DNA of 64,000 nucleotides, taken from the NCBI RefSeq assembly GCF_026262505.1, contig NC_067203.1, positions 9,858,001 through 9,922,000 on the forward strand, read 5' to 3'. Source of the stretch: Trichomonas vaginalis G3. Taxonomy: Eukaryota; Parabasalia; Trichomonadida; Trichomonadidae. Shown in pieces: positions 41,007 through 50,199 of the stretch. The notes beneath the pieces are model-generated. The model had not been told where the DNA came from and searched no databases. It was given only the letters and a program-made list of their open reading frames with translations. Each line of letters opens with the position of its first letter. The first letter of the stretch is position 1. The translations under genes and the position numbers were made by a program.

Positions 41007-43331
41007 ATGAGTTCTGACTCTTCAAAACAATATGCGGATTTTATAGGGGCGCTTGAAAAGCTCTTCCACATAAAATCTAATGGACCTATCGAAGATATGT
41101 GCAGTATAATTACAAATACTTTGATTTCGAAGTATCAACTTTCAATCAATCAACTTACAAAGTTAATTCATGGGGCAATTAGATACAATTATGCATCTGG
41201 AGCGAATTACGTCAAAATACTCGAACAGATCGGGGCTGACCTAACCGGAGTTTCCGATTACCATTTTGAAAAGGAGGGTTCGATTAAATTTATAGTTATG
41301 CATGATCAAATTGATAAGTTCAAGGAATACTTAACTCAAAATTCAATATCTGGTGATATTTTTCTCGAAATTCCTAATTTCAGGTACAATGCTTATCACG
41401 ATGATGGATATTATGCAGATTTATCACTAATTGAAGCATGTGCCTACTTTGGATCTGTTAACATTTTTTATTTCTTGATTTCGAATCAAATCAGTAAAAT
41501 AACTAAAAGATGTCTTTGCTACTCAGTAATTGGAGGAAATCAAGACATCATCAATGAATGCTTGAAAGAAAATAAAATGGATATTGATTGTCTCAGAAGC
41601 ATTATAAGATCACACAATCACGAATTGCTTGAATATGTTTTAGATAGAGAGATATTCGAGCTTGATGATTTATACGGTGAGGTTTTGAAATCGGGAAAAG
41701 AAGAGAATTGTATGGGAGATGTAAAGTATAAACCTGTATATAAAGATATCATCAGATATCAAAACCTTAATGCTGTATTTCTTCTATTCAAAAGGAACAA
41801 ATATTACATCTTTCCATGGGGTGCAGCATTTCCGCAAACAATAGATATTTTCAAAAACAATACATTTTCTAACAAATATAATCACACTAAATGTGGAATT
41901 ATTCATTTTGCATGTAAATCGAAAAATTCTGATATTTGCAGATTATTACTTGAGTCATACAATCAAATTATGGTCAACAATAATGAAGGAAATGATGAAT
42001 GTATTTCACAGGGTATAGATATTAATGAAAAAGATGATGATGGACAAACTGCACTTCATATTGCAGCACGTAAGAATAGTAAAGAAATAACAGAACTTTT
42101 TATTTCACATGGTGCAAATATCAATGAAAAAGATAGTGATGGAAAAACCGCTATTCATTTTGCAGCAATACATAATAGTAAAGAAACAGCCGAACTTCTT
42201 ATTTCACATGATATAAATATCAATGAAAAAGATAGTGATGGAAAAACCGCTATTCATTTTGCAGCAATACATAATAGTAAAGAAACAGCCGAACTTCTTA
42301 TTTCACATGATATAAATATCAATGAAAAAGATAGTGATGGAAAAACCGCTATTCATTTTGCAGCAATACATAATAGTAAAGAAACAGCCGAACTTCTTAT
42401 TTCACATGATATAAATATCAATGAAAAAGATAGTGATGGAAAAACCGCTATTCATTTTGCAGCAATACATAATAGTAAAGAAACAGCCGAACTTCTTATT
42501 TCACATGATATAAATATCAATGAAAAAGATAGTGATGGAAAAACCGCTATTCATTTTGCAGCAATACATAATAGTAAAGAAACAGCCGAACTTCTTATTT
42601 CACATGATATAAATATCAATGAAAAAGATAGTGATGGAAAAACCGCTATTCATTTTGCAGCAATACATAATAGTAAAGAAACAGCCGAACTTCTTATTTC
42701 ACATGATATAAATATCAATGAAAAAGATAGTGATGGAAAAACCGCTATTCATTTTGCAGCAATACATAATAGTAAAGAAACAGCCGAACTTCTTATTTCA
42801 CATGATATAAATATCAATGAAAAAGATGAATGTGGATACACAGCTCTTCATATTGCAGTACATGGAAATAATAAAGAAATCATTGAACTTCTTATTTCAC
42901 ATGATATAAATATCAATGAAAAAGATAATGATGGACAAAACGCACTTCATACTGCAGCAATTAATAATAGTAAAGAAACAGCCGAACTTCTTATTTCACA
43001 TGGTATAAATATCAATGAAAAAGATAATGATGGACAAAACGCACTTCATATTGCAGCAAGTAATGATAGTAAAGAAACAGCCGAACTTCTTATTTCACAT
43101 GATATAAATATCAATGAAACAAATGATGATGGACAAACCGCACTTCATTTTGCAGCAATACATAATAGTAAAGAAACAGCCGAACTTCTTATTTCGCATG
43201 GTATAAATATCAATGAAAAAGATAATGATGGGAAAACAGCACTTCATTATTCAATGGAAAATTGTAAAGAAATAAAAGAACTTCTTATTTCACATGGTGC
43301 AAACACCAATGAAATAAGAAAATTCTATTAA
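41007..43331 (+). CDS. DUF3447 protein with 13 ankyrin repeats, seven of them homogenised
   Basis: 774 residues. Residues ~1-300 are the helical DUF3447-type region (LSLIEACAYFGSVNIFYFLI, YSVIGGNQDIINECLKENK). About 13 canonical 33-residue ankyrin repeats follow from ~337. Seven consecutive copies of the unit KDSDGKTAIHFAAIHNSKET(...) are identical in protein and, as far as can be read, in DNA, spaced exactly 99 bases (42127-42820). Flanking repeats are related but diverged. Such uniformity points to recent unequal exchange or gene conversion. Its role is presumably a protein-binding scaffold; partner unknown. The repeat number is probably polymorphic. Confidence 0.88.
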   Translation: MSSDSSKQYADFIGALEKLFHIKSNGPIEDMCSIITNTLISKYQLSINQLTKLIHGAIRYNYASGANYVKILEQIGADLTGVSDYHFEKEGSIKFIVMHDQIDKFKEYLTQNSISGDIFLEIPNFRYNAYHDDGYYADLSLIEACAYFGSVNIFYFLISNQISKITKRCLCYSVIGGNQDIINECLKENKMDIDCLRSIIRSHNHELLEYVLDREIFELDDLYGEVLKSGKEENCMGDVKYKPVYKDIIRYQNLNAVFLLFKRNKYYIFPWGAAFPQTIDIFKNNTFSNKYNHTKCGIIHFACKSKNSDICRLLLESYNQIMVNNNEGNDECISQGIDINEKDDDGQTALHIAARKNSKEITELFISHGANINEKDSDGKTAIHFAAIHNSKETAELLISHDININEKDSDGKTAIHFAAIHNSKETAELLISHDININEKDSDGKTAIHFAAIHNSKETAELLISHDININEKDSDGKTAIHFAAIHNSKETAELLISHDININEKDSDGKTAIHFAAIHNSKETAELLISHDININEKDSDGKTAIHFAAIHNSKETAELLISHDININEKDSDGKTAIHFAAIHNSKETAELLISHDININEKDECGYTALHIAVHGNNKEIIELLISHDININEKDNDGQNALHTAAINNSKETAELLISHGININEKDNDGQNALHIAASNDSKETAELLISHDININETNDDGQTALHFAAIHNSKETAELLISHGININEKDNDGKTALHYSMENCKEIKELLISHGANTNEIRKFY
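42127..42820 (+). repeat. 7 x 99-bp tandem repeat inside the ankyrin gene
   Basis: Seven 99-bp units in frame (AAAGATAGTGATGGAAAAAC starts each), with no differences noticed between units. Each encodes one ankyrin repeat. Confidence 0.9.
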
Positions 43332-44576
43332 ATAATCAACATCTGATTATTGACTTTGTTCCTCATCTGACAAAGGCTATAATGAAATATTTAAAACAAT
43401 CTTTTAATTATTCGGCTGATAATATGCATCTCATTTTTAATTTTTCTTATTGATATTTTGTACCTCTCCTCGAATTAACTTCAAAATTTATGAAGTTCGG
43501 ATTATTATAACATCATTTTATAATAAAAGATTTTAATTATATTACATAGACAAGCAGTCCATCATTTCGAAGTTAATTATGAGATTTTTATATATTTAAT
43601 TGATGTATAAGTATGTTATTATAAGCAGATATCAATGAACTATAATTTGCGTCAGAAAATTAAAATAGAAAAATTAGTAGATAGTATGTAGATTGAGATG
43701 TATTAATAGCTAATCATTCACGATTTTGAACAATTTCAATGAATTTTGGATTTCAATTTTGCAAGAGTATGACTTAGAAGAATTTCCTTAAGTAATCAAT
43801 TTATACACCTAATAATAGAAAGATATGAGTGAAATACATTGAGAATGGGAAGAATATTTGAAATTTATTTCCAAATAAAAAGGTATTTAATGAATATTTA
43901 TAGATGAGAATCTGTCTTATATCAAAATTAAACCAATACAGTTATATCATGTCTGAATTAAAAGTGTGGTTCACAAATTTGGAGAATGTGAAGTAAAAAG
44001 CAAATCTCCTCTCAATATTTTTTGTGAGTGTCTTGTGTCACTTTTTGTACCTTTCTTTTTATAATTGCTTATGATATCTTATATGATTAGGAACAAAGAC
44101 AACCGCTTGGAATCGAATTTTGAACCTGATTTAATTTTGAAATTAATTGATCATGTAATTTTCGTAAATTTAACTGGATCAATCGGCAGTATAACATAAC
44201 CCAAATTGATATATGCTATTAGTTTAAAAACGATTAAAAATTAAAGACAACGAAAAAAATATTTTTAGTCTTATATTAATATAGCGCATCTATTGGCGCG
44301 CAGCTTCGCTGCGCGCCGATATAAGCTGAAAAACAAAGATATTTGTGAGTTACCTGATACAAAGCTATGTAAAAACGCCTGAAAAAAAAAGAATGCTATA
44401 TCTATTATCATATGATGCTAAATTCTGCAATATTAAATGCAACAATCCAATATTTGCTTTTAAAAATAAATAATTACATAGGAAGATCACAAACCTTTGC
44501 AGATTGATAAATTTGTTTATTATATATGTTTTTAAATTACCCATTTCTTTTAGTATAATATTTTGAACATTAATGG
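43332..44576. other. Gene-free stretch with a GC-rich hairpin
   Basis: AT-rich. A block at ~43980-44070 resembles 34010-34070 (CTCTCAAT box and CACTTTTTG). The hairpin TATTGGCGCGCAGC-TTC-GCTGCGCGCCGATA lies at 44291-44321. Confidence 0.55.
44291..44321. repeat. GC-rich hairpin, 14-bp stem
   Basis: TATTGGCGCGCAGC pairs with GCTGCGCGCCGATA (one G-T) across TTC. Same core (GGCGC/GCGCC) as the 34-kb hairpins. Confidence 0.85.
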
Positions 44577-44930
44577 ACTTCTTTTGCTCCATGTTCAACT
44601 AAGAATCGAGCAATATCAGTTGATCTTGCTTTGATTGCTATACTGAGAGGACATTCATTGATATCAAAAGAACGAAATAAAACAATAATATATATGAAAA
44701 GAGAAAGAAATCGACGAAATATTGATGTATATGAAAAGAAAAGAAATTGTATAAAACAATGATAGATATGTTAATAAATAGGATTTCATGTAATAATGAT
44801 AGATATGCAAAGAAAGAGAATTATTTAAAACAAGGATAAATATGAAACGAAAGAGAATTCTTTAAAACAATGAATAAAGTGAATATCATAATACAGTGAT
44901 ATACATGAAAAGGCAGAGAATCCAATAAAA

Positions 44931-45030
44931 TAACATTAGATAATAAAAGATAGAGAGTTAAATAAAACAACGTTAGATAATAAAAGATAGAGAGTTACAT
45001 AAAACAACATTAGATAATAAAAGATAGAGG
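44931..45030. repeat. Tandem minisatellite, about 3 x 38 bp
   Basis: Three near-identical units containing TTAGATAATAAAAGATAGAG, the clearest piece of the spacer repeat family in the ankyrin array. Confidence 0.8.
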
Positions 45031-46420
45031 ATCTGTTAAAATAATGATAGATATATTTAGAAAAAGATTTTTGAAAAACTATAATTAATATGAAAAGAAA
45101 GAAAATTACAATGAATAATGAGAGACATGCAAAAAAAGAGAAATTCCTGAAACAATGATTAATATGAAAAGCGAGAAAAGAAGTTTCATATTTACATCCG
45201 CACCATGTGCAACTAAATATTGAACAACTTCAAAGGAGCTATTTTTGATTGCGATAGTGAGAGGGCAATCGTTAAAATCAAAAGAACAATATTAAACGAT
45301 GATAAATGTAAAAAGTCGGAGAATTATATAAAACAATGATAGATATCCAAAGAAAAACAATTTCATAAAACAATGATTTATATGAATTGAGAGGGAATGA
45401 AATGAAAAAATAATTGATCTTATACGAAAAATAATTTTATAATTTAAAGGCAGACATGAGGCAAAAATTGATATGAATAGAAGGAGGATGCAATAAATCA
45501 GTAATGGATAGGAGAAGAAAAAGAATATAATAAAATGATGGTAAGCATAAAAAGAAAGAGTATTGCATAATACAGTAACAGATATAAAAAATGATATATA
45601 TGCAAAAATTGAAAATTTTATAAAATAATGATAGATATAATAAGAAAGAAAAGTTGATTAAACAATAATTTATATTAAAAGTAAGAGAATTATATAAATT
45701 AATGTTCAGTATAAAAAGAAGGAGATTTTTTAAAAGCAAAGAACTACACTAAAATTTTTCATATTGACATCTGCACCATGTTCAACTAAGAATCTTATAA
45801 ATTCAAATGAATTCTCTTCAATTGCAATACTGAGAGGACATTTATAGTAAAACTATTGAAAATATGATAACAAAGTGAATTTTATAAATTATTGAGTAAT
45901 TTGAAAAGAGAGAAAAAAAGATTTTTGTTTACGTCCGCACCATGTTCAACTAAATATTGAGCAATATCCATCGAATTCGCTTTAATTGCAATAATGAGAA
46001 AGCATTCCTTAATCAAAAATTTACATTAATATAATGATAGATATGAGAAGAAAGAGAATTGTCTAGAATGATGATTGATATAAGGTGAATGAAAATTCCA
46101 TAAAGAAATAATTGTTAAAAAATGAAATATAAATTGTTCTATATTGACATCAACACCATGTTCAACTAAATATTGTACAATTTCAAGAGAACGTTCTTTG
46201 ATTGCAATACCGAGCGGGTGTTTCTGAATATCAAATTAATGTAATAAAATAATGAATGATCTGAAATCAAAGAGAATGCCAGTAAGCAATGATAGATATA
46301 GATATAGAAAGGAAGAAAATATAATAATATAATGAGAAATATCATAAGAAAAGGTTATATTTGAAATGTAAGAAAATGTCTTAAAAGAATAGTAGATATA
46401 AAAAGAAAGAGAATTTGTAA

Positions 46421-47666
46421 TAAACAGAAATTCATCAAAAGTGACAACTCTCAATTTTTTGACATTTGTAAATTCTAAATTGAATGAGAAAAATGAAATA
46501 ATACTAAGCATAATACAATATTCTAGATTTAATTATAATTAGGAAAAAGTTAGTTTTGAGAGTACTTTTCATAGGCATATAGAATGAAATCTTCTGAAAA
46601 ATAATATCACATAAACTCATATTATTTTCTAATATATAACTATTTTATATAAAAATCAAATTCAATGATCTTAAAAGCGAAGGATAAACCTCAAAATTTA
46701 CGAATATAATGAGTGGGAATATAATGCTTATCTATCATAAAACCATATGAAATATCAATTTTTGCTTTACGCCTAATTTTTGACGACAATTAGCAAAAAA
46801 TGTTAAATGTTAACACTCAGTCCATTTGAATATGAAAAATAAAATTGACTTTGATTAAATGTTTTTATTTATCATGCAATTCTTCTTGCGACCAAAGATT
46901 TGAATAAAATTTCAAAAAATAAGATAGCTTAAAAAATAATATACGGTAGTGTTTACTAATAGATGAATAGTATATAAATTCTATTAAAATGGATTTGATC
47001 CAAAAAAATATATAAAATTTGATCATAAATAAAATCGTTTTAAATTACTTCTTCATTTAAATTATAACAATTATTTTTGGTTTTATATTTTTTTTGGATC
47101 AAATACATTTTAATAGAATTTATATACTATTCATCTATTAGTAAACACTACCGTATATTATTTTTTAAGCTATCTTATTTTTTGAAATTTTATTCAAATC
47201 TTTGGTCGCAAGAAGAATTGCATGATAAATAAAAACATTTAATCAAAGTCAATTTTATTTTTCATATTCAAATGGACTGAGTGTTAACATTTAACATTTT
47301 TTGCTAATTGTCGTCAAAAATTAGGCGTAAAGCAAAAATTGATATTTCATATGGTTTTATGATAGATAAGCATTATATTCCCACTCATTATATTCGTAAA
47401 TTTTGAGGTTTATCCTTCGCTTTTAAGATCATTGAATTTGATTTTTATATAAAATAGTTATATATTAGAAAATAATATGAGTTTATGTGATATTATTTTT
47501 CAGAAGATTTTGTGTTCTTCTTCAAAATTTTATTTTTTTATTAAAAAGAATCTTTACAAAATATACATTTACTTTAATTAATATTTAAAAACGTGCTCTA
47601 TCAAAAGTTCCAAAAATTCAATATTTTAGCTTTTCTGAGGTGTCACTTTTGATGAATTTCTGTTTA
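46421..47666. mobile_element. Fold-back element with 430-bp palindromic arms
   Basis: Outer inverted repeats lie at 46421-46446 and 47641-47666 (TCATCAAAAGTGACA core). The inner arms 46587-47016 and 47081-47510 are reverse complements with one mismatch noticed, around a ~64-base AT-rich loop. There is no coding capacity. It splits the ankyrin array between units 5 and 6. Near-identity of arms implies recent origin, ongoing gene conversion, or an assembly fold-back artefact. Confidence 0.75.
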
Positions 47667-48477
47667 CAACAAATTACAAATGTATTGATATCCGCACCAT
47701 GTTCAACTAAGTATCTGACAAATTCAAGTGAGTGCCTTTTGATTGCAATAGTTAATGGGCTTGCATTTACAGCAAAATTATATGACGAAATAATGATGAA
47801 TTTGAAATGAAAAGAAGAACTATAAAATTATGATGTACTTATAAAAAAATGCATTATTATAAAATAATGATAGATATATGATGAAAGAGACTCATATAAC
47901 GAAATGAGAGACATTAAAAAAAGGAAAATTCCACAAACTTATGACTAATATGAGAGGAATGGGAATAGTATTATAAAACAATGATTGTTAAAAAATGAAA
48001 GGAAATGTCACAAAATATTAATTGATATTTAAAGAAAGAAAATTAAATAAAAGAGTGAATGATATAAAAAGGTAGGAAAAAAGTGTTGGGTTGACATTTG
48101 CGCCATGTTCAACTAAGTAATGAACAATATCATGTGAGTTTTCTTTAATTGCAATTGTGAGAGGGCATTGATAAACATCAAAAAAATATCACTAATTAAT
48201 GATATATATGCAAAGAAAGAGAAATCCAGAAAGTACAAATAAATTGTATATAAAGTAAAAAAATATGATCATAACTTTGTTGCAGATATAATAAAATAAG
48301 TAATTTTATAAAATAATGATATATATGTAAACAAAGGGAATACTATAAATCAATGATAAATATAAAAAGAAATATAAGCATTATGATATCAACATTTGCA
48401 CCATTTGTAACCAGATATCTAACGATTTCAAGTGAGCGAACTTTACAAGCAAGACCGAGAGGACGTTCATTAATTTT

Positions 48478-49167
48478 AAAGTAATATGATACATTAATGG
48501 TTAATATGGAAAGATAAAGAATATAATAAAGTAACAGAAAGAATAAGTTAATGATTCATATTAAACGAATGAGAATGCTATAAGATAATGATTAATACGA
48601 AAAGGAAGAAAATGTCATAAAAATAATGATTTAAGGGTGCACCCGTATGTACGTTTATTTGAGAGGAGGAGGATTACCCTCTCAATTTTGAGGGATTCGT
48701 TAGTTTATTTTCTCGATGAATATGCAATAAAATTTGATTTTTACCTTATCAATATACTTCATATAATATACACATGTTCATGTAAAAACTTTTTTCCAAA
48801 ATCCTCAGGAATTAAGGGATTTTTGAATTTTAAGAATTTTTTTCGAATTTTTTCGAAAAAAAAAATATTTTCAGAACAGCCTTAACGGTAGGGTTGTTAG
48901 ATTCCCGACGATAGGTGTCTTGGAAGATTTGCCTGGTGTCATCATAGTGTTTTTTTTGAAATAACTCTCAAATATTATTTTTTTGTTTATTTAATGATGA
49001 ATAAATATGATTGCTTTAGTCAATCATAAAAACTAATTTAAGTTTAAAATAATGAAAGGATAATTTGATCGTTTTTTAAAATACAATTATTTTTGATGAT
49101 TTGCAAGAATCTTTGAAAAGAATATAATATAGGTTCTATTTTTGTAAAATTTATCCAAATCATGTAT
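48478..49167. other. Stretch between ankyrin array and MULE
   Basis: Spacer-type repeats continue to ~48630. The texture then changes abruptly at TTTAAGGGTGCACCCG (48631-48646), which resembles the TTTAAGGGTCCACTG end of the element at 3468. A near-palindromic CCTCTCAATTTTGAGGG box follows (48679-48695). This may be the end of another element whose partner end is not in view. The short frame at 48637-48885 is not credible. Confidence 0.45.
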
Positions 49168-49176
49168 TACATAAAT
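49168..49176. repeat. 9-bp target-site duplication, left
   Basis: TACATAAAT, repeated exactly at 54510-54518, brackets the Mutator-like element. Confidence 0.8.
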
Positions 49177-50199
49177 GGGCGCGTAAAGGGTTGGCGTCCT
49201 AAGGCGTCCTGATGTAAACTATTCAATTTTTGAGAAGTTTACACCATAATTGAATAGTTTATGGCGTCCTGAGAGGAGATTTCAATGGGGTATGGCGTCC
49301 TAAAAAATAGAAGAAAATGATTTTTTCTCGATTTTTCTAGAAATTGAATTTTTTAAAAAAGAAAAAAATCAAAACGTATACATTCAAGAAAGACTATAAA
49401 TGAAGATTTTTCTATTTTTTTTCATTCTAAAACATCTTTTTTTGGATAATTTTTTTTTAATAAATATGTAAGAAAGATTGAAGAAAAAGTAAATTTACTT
49501 TAAGAAAATTCGTTTTACATGATGTAAGACCCATAACAACTATAAATATTCAATTATTTAAAATAAAAAAAGAAAAACAGATTAAATGTATCTCACATCA
49601 AAATCCATTGACCTAAGGATGTTAAGTTTCTGTTTTTAAAAGTTGATATTTTTTTTTAATTTTAAGAAAATTAATAGCATGTTATTAGACATTAGGAGTG
49701 TAATGATATTGACTAAACAGAAATGAGAGAATAGAGATATAATTTTGATAAGCAATATTGCGAACAAATTCTGAAGTAAAATCGCGATCAATAGTTGAAA
49801 ATTACGATCATGTACTGAAAAATGACGATCAAATTGAATGAATAGAATTATATCTAAGAAAAAATAAATTGTATTTAGAAGATGAACAAAGAAAGGTGTA
49901 TGCTAAAAATCATTTAACAATAAATGGAAATAAAACGAAATTGTTAAAAGAAAAAAATGAAAATTGTTAAATAATATATTATTTTTTAGTCATAAGAATA
50001 AAAATATAGTAGTTATAAAAGGAATTAGACTTCATATATCAATTCTTTTTCTCTGTAGATGTGGAACGTTTGCTTTTCGATCTCTTTCGATGAACTTGAA
50101 AATATAAGTTATTATCGCTGAGAATCCTTTCCGAAATAGGAGCTTTACGTTTAGGAGGATTGTCGGATGAATTATGTTTTTTATTGTTTGATTTTGTTG

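Larger units (their letters stand above)
44577..48477 (-). repeat. Array of eight single ankyrin repeats separated by minisatellite-like spacers
   Basis: Minus-strand ankyrin units lie at about 44577-44665, 45191-45279, 45764-45850, 45928-46014, 46143-46232, 47684-47770, 48091-48179 and 48388-48477. Their shared pattern is CPLTIAIKxxSxEIVxYLVEHGADVN. All eight are open across ~30 codons. The spacers are not ankyrin-like. They are made of degenerate ~38-50 bp units such as ACAATGATAGATATGAAAAG and AAAGAGAATT. Spacers are about 80-530 bases long, except where a palindrome is inserted between units 5 and 6. No consistent splice-site consensus is visible at unit edges. It may be a decayed gene, a set of exons or a store of modules. 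Confidence 0.75.

Noticed and set aside
42127-42820. Regular repeats that might suggest a CRISPR array
   Set aside because: Units are 99 bases with no variable spacers and encode in-frame ankyrin repeats in a eukaryotic gene.
46236-46511. Minus-strand Phe/Ile/Ser-rich frames at 45437-45739 and 46236-46511
   Set aside because: They are translations of the spacer minisatellite, not of the ankyrin units, and have no consistent pattern.
44577-48477. Ordinary introns between the ankyrin units
   Set aside because: Neither GTAYGT at 5' edges nor the trichomonad ACTAACACACAG-type 3' motif is present consistently; kept only as an open alternative to test.
48637-48885. Open frame of 82 codons at the edge of the ankyrin array
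   Set aside because: Composition is Phe/Ile/Lys-biased, it overlaps a repeat edge, and no domain pattern is seen.
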